28,171 bases of DNA from a virus. This document shows, piece after piece, positions 9,091 through 17,550 of this stretch. The notes beneath the pieces are model-generated. The model saw only the letters and a program-made list of their open reading frames with translations, was not told where the DNA came from and ran no database searches. The position numbers were made by a program, and so were the translations under genes. The stretch is from IMG/VR virus record IMGVR_UViG_3300040856_001732, positions 1-28,171 of that record. One strand, written 5' to 3'. Within the stretch, counting starts at the first letter, position 1. Each line of letters opens with the position of its first letter.

Positions 9091-10101
9091 TTAGAATGAG
9101 CCAAGAATGACCCGTCTGTTGTCTAGAACGCCAAAGCCAAGCTCTGCCCAACCATAGTAACCAGCTCTCTGCTGACGATGAAGAGTGGGGTCTTCAAAGA
9201 CTTGAAGCTGTTCCTTGACTGGCATAACAAAGCTATCATTTGATGACTGATCTAGACCAACGACAATCTCATCGTCGCTGATGCCAGTTAGTGAACCACC
9301 GAGATCATCAGCAAAGAAGCTCTGGTACTCTTGGCCTTCGCCTAGCTCATCAAGATCATGAACATTAACACCAAAAATTCTTGTAAGTGGAGCGCCACCC
9401 TCTGGTGATGTGTAGATCTCACGACGAGTAACCTCGTCAACCTGATCTAATCCCCAGTTACGGATATCCTCAAGAGCTTCTGGTGAAACATAAAGGTCTG
9501 TGAGGCGACCGCGACCAACAGAAGCGCTATTGCCACCAGAATTTCTACGCATAACCGTCTGCATGAGAGATACTAATCGTTTGCTGAATAAGCCGCGAGT
9601 AGCATCACCATCATAAACAAGAATGTTACGGTCAACGCCAGCTGCAAGGAGCGTGTGCCATCCGTCATCATTCATCTTCTTCACAAAGCCAGCTTCCATG
9701 ACTTGCATGGCGCGACCAACGATATCCCAACGTGCTTCCCGAGCATAACGTAGAAGATAATCTACGGATGAAGCGATGCTGTATGTTGGAATCATCACGT
9801 AGTCGCCTTCAACCGAACGCTCTGGAATTCTACCGTGACCGGGATTGGTGTAAGCAACATGCTCACCCTCAAGGCCGGGGCTGATTAGGTCAAGAGGAAA
9901 TTCAGTAGTTGAACCAGCTTCTACATTGATGGTTTCAAAGATATTACCAAGAATGTTCCCAACTAGAACACCCTTACGAAGAGGAAGCTCAAGAGCTTTT
10001 GCGAATTCACGCTGTGCAGCCTGAGCTACATTGATATCAGCATCCCCGGACTTACGGAGGAGACTGATAAATTCATCACTAGGTCTTTCTGTAATAGGCA
10101 T
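9091..10101 (-). CDS. Major capsid protein (HK97-fold type)
   Basis: 336 residues. The product resembles the major capsid proteins of environmental tailed phages: an alpha-helical N-terminus (SDEFISLLRKSG, AAQREFAKALELPL), a central segment with SVDYLLRYAREARWDIVGRA, then RLTDLYVSPEALEDIRNW, QVDEVTRREIYTSPEG and RIFGVNVHDLDELGEG, and a C-terminal hydrophobic strand (GYYGWAELGFGVLDNRRVIL). Ribosome site AAAAGGAGAAAATT before the ATG is strong. It lies directly after the decoration-protein gene and is followed by a terminator, the usual arrangement for a highly expressed coat gene. There is no long N-terminal scaffold (delta) domain, consistent with a separate scaffold from the protease gene upstream. 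Confidence 0.9.
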   Translation of the reverse strand: MPITERPSDEFISLLRKSGDADINVAQAAQREFAKALELPLRKGVLVGNILGNIFETINVEAGSTTEFPLDLISPGLEGEHVAYTNPGHGRIPERSVEGDYVMIPTYSIASSVDYLLRYAREARWDIVGRAMQVMEAGFVKKMNDDGWHTLLAAGVDRNILVYDGDATRGLFSKRLVSLMQTVMRRNSGGNSASVGRGRLTDLYVSPEALEDIRNWGLDQVDEVTRREIYTSPEGGAPLTRIFGVNVHDLDELGEGQEYQSFFADDLGGSLTGISDDEIVVGLDQSSNDSFVMPVKEQLQVFEDPTLHRQQRAGYYGWAELGFGVLDNRRVILGSF

Positions 10102-10128
10102 ATTAATTTTCTCCTTTTATTTGTTTGT

Positions 10129-10587
10129 TCAGGGAAGGTTAACTTCTACTTTGGCATAGCCGTCAGCATCTACATTACTGAGGAATCTGCCAATGACAGG
10201 ACCAGAAACAGCCATGCTAAGTTTGCCAGCTGTTGCGCTAGCGTAAACGCCAGAGCCAGCTTCAACATCCTGCACAGAGTCAATCATGTCAGTAACGACA
10301 TAGCCTTTACGAAGCACAGTGACCTTGCCACCCTTTTGCACTTCGTCCTTGTGCTGATTAAGATGAGTACGAGTAAGATCCTTGTTAACAACATCGTTCA
10401 GAAGGATGCCAACAGGAACCTGATCGCCATCTTGTGCAACATACTTCACAAGGTTTACTCCCTGATCCATAGCAGCACCAGTACCAGCGGTATCATGACA
10501 GACTACGCCACCGCGAGTCGCAATTCCTTCATTGTAGAAGAAACTAATATCTGTCTGAAGTTCAAATCTATCTGATTTTAGAGCCAT
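10129..10587 (-). CDS. Head decoration protein
   Basis: 152 residues. The order ATRGGVV, GAAMDQG, VPVGILLNDVVNKDLTR, HLNQHKDEVQKGGKVTVL, RKGYVVTDMI and a final VGRF-like strand is that of small capsid-decorating proteins encoded immediately before the major capsid gene in many tailed phages. They are beta-rich and sit on the capsid surface. The ribosome site AAGGAGAATAAATT precedes ATG. Spacing to both neighbours is 18-27 bases, consistent with cotranscription with the protease-scaffold and capsid genes. Evidence is family resemblance and position; the stoichiometry and need for stability are unknown. Confidence 0.75.
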   Translation of the reverse strand: MALKSDRFELQTDISFFYNEGIATRGGVVCHDTAGTGAAMDQGVNLVKYVAQDGDQVPVGILLNDVVNKDLTRTHLNQHKDEVQKGGKVTVLRKGYVVTDMIDSVQDVEAGSGVYASATAGKLSMAVSGPVIGRFLSNVDADGYAKVEVNLP

Positions 10588-10605
10588 AATTTATTCTCCT
10601 TGTTT

Positions 10606-11283
10606 TTACTTGCGTAATACGTTGGTTTCAAGCCACTCTGCGACACTCGCTCTGGTGGCCTGTAATTCGTCAGTTTCGTCTGAAGCATCGACTAGCGTTG
10701 CTTCAGTTGTTTCTACTTCAGCTAATGCTTCTTCAGCTTCGGCTTCAGCTTCAGCTTCTTCAGCTTCTACTTCTTCAGCCATGTTTTTCTTGGGCATAGC
10801 AGCTTTTTCCTTGTCTTCTTCGTCTTTCTTGACGGCTGCTTTTTTCTTATCCATCTTAGTCATTGCTGCGATGATGGCTTCGAAAGTTGCATCGTCAAAT
10901 GATTCGTAAGAAGCAATTGATTCTTCAGCTTCTTCGGCTTCAAAACCAAGTTCAAGAAGAGCAGCCTTTCGGGCTTCCATCTTCTTTTCCTTCTTCATCT
11001 TATTAAGTTCTTCCATCTTGTCCTTCATTTCTTCTTCGCTCTTAGCGATTGATTCTTGAAGTTCAGTGACAGAAGTTTCCTTTTCGGCCAATGAAGCTTC
11101 TAGAGCTTTAATTGCTTCTTCCTTTTCGCCAAGTGTGGCTTCAAGTTTAGCAATTGACTCTAGCGTTTCTTTTGATGCAGCTTCGGCAATTTCAGCGCGA
11201 AGAGCTTTATTTTCTTCTTTAGCAGAAGCTAACTCAGACTGAATATCAGCAAGCTGCTTCTCTAAAAGACTATTATCTGCCAT
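10606..11283 (-). CDS. Nested scaffold protein from an internal in-frame start
   Basis: At codon 263 of the protease-scaffold gene is ATG (11283-11281), preceded by AAGGAGA (11297-11291) with seven bases between. This is as strong as the ribosome sites of the decoration and capsid genes nearby. It would make a 225-aa product (MADNSLLEKQLADIQ onward) lacking the protease, just the coiled coil and the acidic tail. Lambda C/Nu3 uses the same design, a protease-scaffold fusion plus a free scaffold. Internal initiation is inferred from the DNA signal only. Confidence 0.7.
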   Translation of the reverse strand: MADNSLLEKQLADIQSELASAKEENKALRAEIAEAASKETLESIAKLEATLGEKEEAIKALEASLAEKETSVTELQESIAKSEEEMKDKMEELNKMKKEKKMEARKAALLELGFEAEEAEESIASYESFDDATFEAIIAAMTKMDKKKAAVKKDEEDKEKAAMPKKNMAEEVEAEEAEAEAEAEEALAEVETTEATLVDASDETDELQATRASVAEWLETNVLRK

Positions 11284-12069
11284 AATATCTTCTCCTTGTG
11301 AAAAAGTAGTTAAAGTTATATCGTTTAGGGAATAAGCTCTACTGGAATCAAGAATAATACTCCTCGGGTTAGCTGGCTTGGATACAAGACCTTTGCCAGA
11401 AAAAGAAATATCCCTTAATAATCTTCCAACCTTGTATCCCTCGTACTCGCCAGTGCCGCCATATGCTCTTAAATGCTTGGTTAAAAATGCTGAATCTTGA
11501 TTTCTTTCTAGTGCTTTGGCTGAACCATTTTGGTCTAACAAAGAATAATCAAAACCGGCAAAAAGACACTCCATAGAAACAAACCATTTGCCTTCTTCAA
11601 TTTCAGCAATAATTTGCTTCATTCTGTCTCTATTTTCTTCGTTCGTCCAACTATTATACAAAACAGCTTCTGTGATTATATCAAATTCATCAGGAGCTTC
11701 TTGAGATTCTATTCTATTGCCCTCTTTGTCAACAATATAGCTTCCAGTGATATGACCGATTATATCATTTTCATTGTGCATGAAGTTAAACTGTTTATCT
11801 TCTGGAGTGTTTCGTGCGGCCCAAGTTTGAGAAGCTTCAAAAACATCATCATTCTTATTCCAGCCAGTAGACACTAAAACAGAAGTTATGTAATATAGAT
11901 CAATTTGCTGCGGATTTGCGCTAGATGCTAAAATCTTTCTTGCGGTTCTATTCAAAGAATCATTACCAGAATCTTTATAAAGAAGAGCTTGAGAACAATA
12001 CGCAACGCTAGACTGAGCTTTTACAAGATCAGACACACCGTCTTCTATTTCTTTTTCATAAATTTTCAT
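10606..12069 (-). CDS. Prohead protease fused to scaffold domain
   Basis: 487 residues in two parts. Residues 1-240 look like a phage prohead maturation serine protease: His98 in FNFMHNENDIIGH, Ser165 in WFVSMECLFAG, and the conserved tail ISFSGKGLVSKPANPRSII. Residues 263-487 are a coiled coil and very charged Ala/Glu/Lys-rich region (LADIQSELASAKEENKALRA), the composition of a scaffolding protein. Scaffolds are normally cleaved from the maturing shell by the same protease. The upstream ribosome site is GAGAGG. It sits between portal and decoration genes, the standard location. The domain joint carries an internal start with its own ribosome site (see nested entry). A third catalytic residue was not assigned. 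Confidence 0.85.
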   Translation of the reverse strand: MKIYEKEIEDGVSDLVKAQSSVAYCSQALLYKDSGNDSLNRTARKILASSANPQQIDLYYITSVLVSTGWNKNDDVFEASQTWAARNTPEDKQFNFMHNENDIIGHITGSYIVDKEGNRIESQEAPDEFDIITEAVLYNSWTNEENRDRMKQIIAEIEEGKWFVSMECLFAGFDYSLLDQNGSAKALERNQDSAFLTKHLRAYGGTGEYEGYKVGRLLRDISFSGKGLVSKPANPRSIILDSSRAYSLNDITLTTFSQGEDIMADNSLLEKQLADIQSELASAKEENKALRAEIAEAASKETLESIAKLEATLGEKEEAIKALEASLAEKETSVTELQESIAKSEEEMKDKMEELNKMKKEKKMEARKAALLELGFEAEEAEESIASYESFDDATFEAIIAAMTKMDKKKAAVKKDEEDKEKAAMPKKNMAEEVEAEEAEAEAEAEEALAEVETTEATLVDASDETDELQATRASVAEWLETNVLRK

Positions 12070-12088
12070 GTAGTATACCTCTCAAGAT

Positions 12089-12119
12089 TACTATACACAA
12101 GATAAAAAATTTTTGACAA
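12089..12119 (-). promoter_or_regulatory. Candidate promoter before protease-scaffold gene
   Basis: The leftward motif GTGTATAGTA (12098-12089) includes a TATAGT -10. TTGTCA (12119-12114) lies 18 bases upstream of it, so a sigma70 reading is also possible. The gap between portal and protease genes is only 50 bases. The expected RNA start would leave a 12-base leader that still contains GAGAGG. Confidence 0.5.
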
Positions 12120-14150
12120 TTATTGGACTTTTTCAGCAACAAAAATGGCTACGACATGCTTTCTAAATAAATCGACTGGCATGTTTGATATTGAAATATT
12201 ATTTTCATTGAGAAGTGTTTTAAAGGTTTCTGGCGTTGACACATTAGCTTTTAATATATTACAAATGGCTTTATCTGTGACTTCTTCAAGTATCGGTAAA
12301 TTCGTGAAAACATCTAGCTTAATAGTCTCTAAATCCTTAAATTGAGCTTTTGTTAATTGCCTCAAGTTTTTCTTTGACAAAGAGTTCAAATAAGCATTAT
12401 TAACAACACTTGATATTTTATCCCAAGCATTATCAGACCAAACTAACAGTTCAGCAACTCCGGGTGTAGATTTTGGCTTTTCGCTTCTTTGTTTTCTTGG
12501 TACAGAGTCTTGAGAATTAAACGGCCTTCCTTTAGGCTTGATGTCCGTATTGGTGTTTTGGCTTGGTGTATTTTTTTGTTTTTGTTTTTCCTGCCTTAGA
12601 TTAATTTGTCCTTGCTTATCCATTTTTTCCATATCTTGCTGATGATTTGGATTATGGTAAGGACTAGCTTTTGGTGGGCCAGAGTTTTCTCTCTTGTCGA
12701 GTTCTCTTTTAATTCTGATATTTTCAATCTGAGGAATTTCTTTGAATCTCTCAAGAAGTGTTTCGTGACTAATAATATCACGATCAGCAAGTTGTATGAG
12801 AAGATTCTTTTCGGCAGCTTCGTCTGATAGGGTCATTTGATCAAATTGTATATGAGCTTTATATCTGAATCCCATAGCTTGTCTGACTAATTCCAATTCC
12901 TTTTCCCAGAAGCGTAAAAGTTGATCTCTTCCATACTGTAATCTTTCCAAAAGTGTTTTTAGAGATATGAAATTGTTAGTAAATCCACCACCATTTGTGG
13001 CCATACCAGTAAGTGTTGGCGGTACACCGAGTCCAGCATAGATACTATTCAAAACAGAGGTATACTTTTCAGAACCAAGGAACTTATAAACTTCGCTACT
13101 TGATTCCTGAAATGACAACTCTGGACCCCATACGAGTTCCATAGTGCCACCACCAACATTACTGGCAAGAATGTCTCTAAGTTTATTTATAGCAGCTTTA
13201 TTTGGTAAAATTTTATGATCTAAGCTGCCCAAAGTCCAGAGCCTAATATTTGATATTGCACCATCAAGCGCAGACATATCAGCAAGACGCATTTTTTCTA
13301 GCATAATAATATCGTCTAGAATGGCGTATATCATAGGGTTAGCCCACTGTCTCCAATCGTCTTTTTTGTAATAAAAAACACTTAGACGTTCTTGATCTAA
13401 TGGTATGTCTTTGTCGCCCCTGATTAAGCTTTGTTTGATTGTTGGAGGTAACGTCTCTAGCACATGATTTGGTATGTCACCAGCTCTGAACTTATCAAAA
13501 AATGAGTTAGTAGTTATTGTGTAATTCTGTAATCCCATAAACAAAGAAAGGTTTCCGTCTTTCATTTTAACAGTTAATGGATTAAAGAAATTATACCTCC
13601 ACGGAATTTCTTCTTTTGTAGAAGAAGGTATCTCTACCTTGATGTCAGAAGACAAAGCCTTCATATACTGCTTCAATTTAGGAGTAATATTGGCGTAGCT
13701 TCTATAAATAATAACATTGCCGGTTTTGTATAGATTATTAAGAAATCTTTCAGATCTCTCTTTACCGTTAACACTTCTAAACCATTGTTGATAAAACTTT
13801 TCGACAGATTTATCTCTGTGTACAATTTGAATCCCTTGACTTCCAAAATCACCCATTAAGTCAATTATATTGCGAATGATACCAACTTTATCATAAGCAT
13901 CCATACACATTTTTATAACACGACGTTGCTGCTGCGGGACAGCCTCTTCTGGTCTAAAAGCATAATAATCACTAGAGTGAAAACCGGGGCGAACAGAGCG
14001 GTTAGGCTCAATATCTATAAAATGACGATAAGTACTACCCTGAGATTTGCTTAAGCCACTATAAGAATCTACGTTTTTCGAAAACTGAGACATAGCATTA
14101 GCTTTGCTGTTTTCGTCTTCTTCTCGCCAAGTTAGCATATCTTCACTCAT
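12120..14150 (-). CDS. Portal protein
   Basis: 676 residues. It should form the dodecameric ring at the capsid vertex through which DNA is packaged and ejected. Visible features: RVIKMCMDAYDKVGIIRNII near residue 80, a clip/stem-like middle with YYKKDDWRQWANPMIYAILD, and the conserved wing and crown region WGPELSFQESSSEVYKFLG, LNSIYAGLGVPPTLTGMA and NNFISLKTLLERLQYGRDQL. Residues about 490-570 are a low-complexity Q/K/P/N-rich linker before a helical tail unlike standard portals. It lies between large terminase and protease as expected. The tail extension after residue ~570 (AELLVWSDNAWDKISSVVNN) is of unknown role. Confidence 0.85.
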   Translation of the reverse strand: MSEDMLTWREEDENSKANAMSQFSKNVDSYSGLSKSQGSTYRHFIDIEPNRSVRPGFHSSDYYAFRPEEAVPQQQRRVIKMCMDAYDKVGIIRNIIDLMGDFGSQGIQIVHRDKSVEKFYQQWFRSVNGKERSERFLNNLYKTGNVIIYRSYANITPKLKQYMKALSSDIKVEIPSSTKEEIPWRYNFFNPLTVKMKDGNLSLFMGLQNYTITTNSFFDKFRAGDIPNHVLETLPPTIKQSLIRGDKDIPLDQERLSVFYYKKDDWRQWANPMIYAILDDIIMLEKMRLADMSALDGAISNIRLWTLGSLDHKILPNKAAINKLRDILASNVGGGTMELVWGPELSFQESSSEVYKFLGSEKYTSVLNSIYAGLGVPPTLTGMATNGGGFTNNFISLKTLLERLQYGRDQLLRFWEKELELVRQAMGFRYKAHIQFDQMTLSDEAAEKNLLIQLADRDIISHETLLERFKEIPQIENIRIKRELDKRENSGPPKASPYHNPNHQQDMEKMDKQGQINLRQEKQKQKNTPSQNTNTDIKPKGRPFNSQDSVPRKQRSEKPKSTPGVAELLVWSDNAWDKISSVVNNAYLNSLSKKNLRQLTKAQFKDLETIKLDVFTNLPILEEVTDKAICNILKANVSTPETFKTLLNENNISISNMPVDLFRKHVVAIFVAEKVQ

Positions 14151-14188
14151 TTTTTACCTCAATTGAAATGTAATCGCATTGCATATTT

Positions 14189-14198
14189 ATTAATACAC
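14189..14198 (-). promoter_or_regulatory. Candidate late promoter GTGTATTAAT
   Basis: GTGTATTAAT overlaps the stop of the large terminase gene and lies 39 bases before the portal ATG at 14150. It continues into AAATA, so it also resembles the T4 late box. No -35 is visible. It is an imperfect member of the minus-strand motif set. Confidence 0.35.
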
Positions 14199-16169
14199 AT
14201 CTTTCATCTGATCTGAGAACCAACTTGGACCAGTGTACATATTTTGGTTATTATCTGCTTTTTTATAACCACCAGTAGCAAATCCACCATAAAATTCATA
14301 ATCTGCCTGCGTAGGAGTTCTATGCAATATTCTAGCGGCCATGTTTGCCATTAACAATGCAGAATATCTATCTTTTCTCATTTTGCTTTTTTTACCAGTT
14401 CCTACGATCACTTCTGGCGTATCCCATCTGTCACGACCAGCAGATGTTTGAGTCATTTGTATCATTGACAGTTCGTCCTTTAGTTCTTCTATGTCTAGGA
14501 CGCACTCCTCTAGTGTGTCAAACATTCTGTTTTTGATTGAATCTTCTTGTTCTGAGATTGCTAAACTTACTGTGTCGAAATGGGGAAATAATAAAACTTT
14601 ATCCTCAAAGTCTTTTCTCATTCCATGATTTGCTTCAGCTAGCCAGTCATATTTGGCAAACTGGCACATCTCTAGTATATGTAAGCCTCTTTCGCCGTCT
14701 GTGTCTTTGGGCTTATCATCATCTATGGTTGGCCATATTGCAACTTCTCCATCTTTAATTTTATCATTATCATGTAATGACTCCATAACGGCAACGCCGC
14801 CACCTTGAGCATCCATAGCTATGTGAACGCATGGGAACAGCTTCATTAAGTCTCTAATTTTTCTAGCACAATACGCATAGAAGTCAGTTTCTGTTGAGTA
14901 ACCTCTTTTTACTTTTTCTTTGTGTTCTGATCGCGTGGTTGTCCAACAGTGAACTATTCTTCTATGATCAAGACTAATTTCTAGAACAACAATGCTAAAA
15001 TTATCTACTTCGGAAGCTGGGTCAACGCCAAATATATAGCGTTTATCTTTATCGCCCATGAGGCTTGCTTCAAAGAATATTGGGTCATTATTTTTATTTT
15101 TGATAGATCCATCCTCTGTAACCACACAAGACTCTATGAGCGAACGTTTAAAGAATCCTTGTGAGTCTCTTGTAAAGCAAGCTCCATACTCCATCTGGTA
15201 AATACCAGCGTGAACAGTAGCCTTTGATCTTGCTACCTGATCAGCATCCATAAAACCTTTAGGTAAAAGCTCATACGGCATACGTATAATCGAGTATTGG
15301 GTCCAATCAAAACTTTCTGGTGGATCTTCTCCAAATATTTCACGAAGTCTAGATGGGTCGCCTTGACTTTTTATGATTGATTTCCATTTTTTCCAATAAG
15401 TAGCGAAATGGTTAAAGTCATAGTAAGCAGTGCCAGAAAGAATAATTTGATTATCTTTCTTTACCTCTTTTTCTTCTATTTCAAGTTGAATGCCAAGTTC
15501 GTTTGCTTTTTTTTGGGCAGCTAACCGCTTTACGTTTTCGACGGGATCTGCACTAACAGCGGCAAAACCAGCAACAACATTTTCGAAAATCTCTCTTGGT
15601 ATAGAGGCAAATTCATCAGCAATGATATCGTTTGCTCTCTGACCTCTGATTTTCTGCCCATCGCCAAGCGGAAGGCAAGTAACAGTGCTGTCGTTTAACC
15701 GTAGGGTGCATCTATCAGTATCTCTACGTGGGCCACTATCTCCATCGCATATATCTCTTAACATTGGAGAATTTCTCCATATCGTCTCCATATACTCAAA
15801 AAGAACCTTAGACTGTCTGAATGCTGCTCCGACCACAACTACCTTTCTGCGGGGCAATATGAGCGCCCTAAGCACAGCATAGAGTGAAAGCATGAATGAT
15901 TTACCGAAGCCTCGACTAGCAATGAGCATAGGAAACTTTCTGAGCCAAAGCTCCTTTAAGAAAAGCGACTGAGAGGGAAGTAGCTGTACGTTAAGTATGT
16001 GCTTGGATATAAACGATAAATATTCTGGCCTAGTCATAAGATAAGACAGACGGTGCGTAAAATCGTCTGAGGTTGGATCTACGAACGACATAGGATTGAA
16101 TAGGTCTATATCAATATTATCAAGACCTAGCCAAGCTTCATCGATGTTTTTTATTTTATTTGTTGCCAT
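14190..16169 (-). CDS. terL: Terminase large subunit (packaging ATPase/nuclease)
   Basis: 659 residues. The N-terminal ATPase has a Walker A variant ASRGFGKS (residues 84-91), Walker B DIIADE (181-186) with the catalytic Glu, and a coupling-type segment QIILSGTAYYDFNHFA. The C-terminal RNase-H-like nuclease shows the acidic positions YIFGVDPASEVDNFS, HIAMDAQGGGVA and RKDRYSALLMAN. It powers DNA translocation through the portal and cuts the concatemer. Charged insertions after residue 200 (KRLAAQKKANELGIQLEIEE) separate the two. It overlaps the upstream protease gene by 19 bases and has a weak ribosome site (CAGGGT). Length and domain order fit the family. Confidence 0.95.
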   Translation of the reverse strand: MATNKIKNIDEAWLGLDNIDIDLFNPMSFVDPTSDDFTHRLSYLMTRPEYLSFISKHILNVQLLPSQSLFLKELWLRKFPMLIASRGFGKSFMLSLYAVLRALILPRRKVVVVGAAFRQSKVLFEYMETIWRNSPMLRDICDGDSGPRRDTDRCTLRLNDSTVTCLPLGDGQKIRGQRANDIIADEFASIPREIFENVVAGFAAVSADPVENVKRLAAQKKANELGIQLEIEEKEVKKDNQIILSGTAYYDFNHFATYWKKWKSIIKSQGDPSRLREIFGEDPPESFDWTQYSIIRMPYELLPKGFMDADQVARSKATVHAGIYQMEYGACFTRDSQGFFKRSLIESCVVTEDGSIKNKNNDPIFFEASLMGDKDKRYIFGVDPASEVDNFSIVVLEISLDHRRIVHCWTTTRSEHKEKVKRGYSTETDFYAYCARKIRDLMKLFPCVHIAMDAQGGGVAVMESLHDNDKIKDGEVAIWPTIDDDKPKDTDGERGLHILEMCQFAKYDWLAEANHGMRKDFEDKVLLFPHFDTVSLAISEQEDSIKNRMFDTLEECVLDIEELKDELSMIQMTQTSAGRDRWDTPEVIVGTGKKSKMRKDRYSALLMANMAARILHRTPTQADYEFYGGFATGGYKKADNNQNMYTGPSWFSDQMKDVY

Positions 16170-16795
16170 GAATTTATAACCCTGTCTGCAAATCCGTAGT
16201 AAACAGCATCTTCTGCGTTAATATACCAATCTCCAGATTTTAGCTTCGTATTTAAAAAGTTCTTTACTTTAGAAGTACAACCCTTTCCATATTTTTCTAA
16301 GAAGTATTGGCCGTTTACACACTGTGAAGCGTATATGTCTAGCATGATATCGCATATATACTTTTCGTATTTAATCCAATTTTGGACATTGAGATAATGG
16401 CCTCCAGCAGCACTGCTGCCGTAGTGAGACATAAAATAAGTATTTGGTGTTATTAGTCTAGAATCTGCCGCTTGAAATATAATACTACTCATGGATTCTG
16501 CTTGCCCGTATGCAACAATAGTTACGTGACACTTAGACATAGTTATAGCATCATAAATAGCCATACCATCAGACCACTCGCCTCCAACGCTCTGCATATG
16601 AATGACAATTGGTTTGTCTGATTTTAATTCTAAAGCCCTTATATTCTTTAAGAAAGTATTAGACATTTTGTACTCAACTCCCGGATTTTCATCGTCTCCA
16701 GAAGTGTAATAGTTGTGTAAAAATATTTCTCTTGTGTCTAGGTTAGCGCCATAATTGTGCAAATCGTATAGGAGATCTTTGTCATTGTTGTTCAT
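16151..16795 (-). CDS. ClpP-like serine protease
   Basis: 214 residues from the chosen ATG. The ClpP/crotonase-fold landmarks are present: IVIHMQSVGGEWSDGMAIYD near 63-82, the nucleophile Ser101 in GQAESMSS, His124 in YFMSHYGSSAAGG and Asp189 in SGDWYINAEDAVYYGFAD. The triad appears complete. An in-frame extension of 40 codons upstream exists but lies wholly in the preceding gene; the ATG at 16795 follows its stop by one base (TAA-G-ATG) with GGGAGA about ten bases before. ClpP-like enzymes serve as head maturation proteases in some phages, yet a dedicated prohead protease is encoded downstream. Its substrate is unknown; head maturation or host protein turnover are options. Confidence 0.85.
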   Translation of the reverse strand: MNNNDKDLLYDLHNYGANLDTREIFLHNYYTSGDDENPGVEYKMSNTFLKNIRALELKSDKPIVIHMQSVGGEWSDGMAIYDAITMSKCHVTIVAYGQAESMSSIIFQAADSRLITPNTYFMSHYGSSAAGGHYLNVQNWIKYEKYICDIMLDIYASQCVNGQYFLEKYGKGCTSKVKNFLNTKLKSGDWYINAEDAVYYGFADRVINSWQQIK

Positions 16796-16796
16796 C

Positions 16797-17300
16797 TTAT
16801 GTCTTTCTCCCGATAGTATACATTTCGTTAATTCGCTTGAAAATGCTGCTAACAGCAAGGAATGCTGTATGTTTGTCTCCGCAGAAGAGTACGTGTACGT
16901 CATTGTATAACTCAAATTCTATTAGGCACTTTAACATATACTTACCAGTTATTTTTAACGAAGCCTTGTTCTTTACTGGTATCCTAGTGTCTTTGGGAAA
17001 TTTTATCAAATCTTCTAATGAGAATTCAAGAACAAGATATTTATGAGGGAATGGCTCCATCCTGTCTATTTCATTTAAGAAAGCGTATTTCTTTTGTCCT
17101 AAATTAATAGCTAATTCTTCTACGCAACCTTTACGCTCTATACATATCTTGTCTTCTAGTCCTTCAATTGTATAGTCTCCAGTGTCTAGCTTGTGTTCTA
17201 TCATTCCAGCACAAGTATTAAACTTGCTGAAATAATATCCATCTTGCTCTCTAGTGTCTTTAATAACCGTAAAGTCTGGAGCTTGTTTATATTTTGCCAT
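16797..17300 (-). CDS. ERCC4-type structure-specific nuclease
   Basis: 167 residues. The active-site pattern of the ERCC4/XPF-Mus81 nuclease family is visible: Asp15 in IKDTREQ, the GDY at 41-43 and Glu55-Arg56-Lys57 in CIERKG, with EELAINLGQKKYAFLNEIDR following. Only the nuclease domain is present, without helix-hairpin-helix tail. Such enzymes cut branched or forked DNA; in a phage the likely substrates are replication or recombination intermediates before packaging. It overlaps the HNH gene by 14 bases and ends two bases before the ClpP-like start, so it is part of the packaging cluster. Confidence 0.8.
   Translation of the reverse strand: MAKYKQAPDFTVIKDTREQDGYYFSKFNTCAGMIEHKLDTGDYTIEGLEDKICIERKGCVEELAINLGQKKYAFLNEIDRMEPFPHKYLVLEFSLEDLIKFPKDTRIPVKNKASLKITGKYMLKCLIEFELYNDVHVLFCGDKHTAFLAVSSIFKRINEMYTIGRKT
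16814..16823 (-). promoter_or_regulatory. Weak candidate late promoter ATGTATACTA
   Basis: A relative of the GTGTATAnTA motif lies in the 3' end of the ERCC4-type gene, 19 bases before the ClpP-like ATG. It differs from the other members at the first base and lies in coding sequence, so it may be chance. Confidence 0.25.
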
Positions 17301-17550
17301 TAATAATCTCTCTGAATAAATTTTCGTAATGGGATTCTTTTCCAGTTATAGATTTATGACAGTGGTTGCACAAAGTGATTCCGTTTGAAGGCTCATATCG
17401 AAGAGAAGACGCGCTAGACCATTTTTGTATGTGATGAACGTTTAAGTTTTTTCTACTCTTGCAGTTAGGCATCTGGCACTTAAATCTATCTCTATTAAGT
17501 ACAGATATTCTAAATTTCTTATATTCTGGATCGTTATAGTCTCTTCTCAT
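17287..17550 (-). CDS. HNH endonuclease, short
   Basis: 87 residues. The ββα-metal nuclease motif is clear: paired cysteines C25-C30 and C61-C64 (structural zinc), the catalytic LNVHHIQKW (His39-His40), Asn56 in PSNGITLCNHCH and the final His. Free-standing HNH proteins beside terminase genes assist packaging in HK97-like phages; an alternative is a homing-type nuclease. It starts with a four-base ATGA overlap with the upstream orphan and overlaps the next nuclease by 14 bases. The tight overlaps favour a phage role over a recent mobile insertion. Confidence 0.85.
   Translation of the reverse strand: MRRDYNDPEYKKFRISVLNRDRFKCQMPNCKSRKNLNVHHIQKWSSASSLRYEPSNGITLCNHCHKSITGKESHYENLFREIINGKI

Noticed and set aside
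10610-10909. 99-aa plus-strand frame opposite the scaffold tail
   Set aside because: Its Ser/Ala-rich protein is the mirror of the Glu/Ala-rich scaffold repeats; no ribosome site or promoter.
16151-16915. Longer ClpP-like protein starting 40 codons earlier
   Set aside because: The extension is entirely inside the ERCC4-type gene; the ATG at 16795 has its own ribosome site and gives the normal family length.
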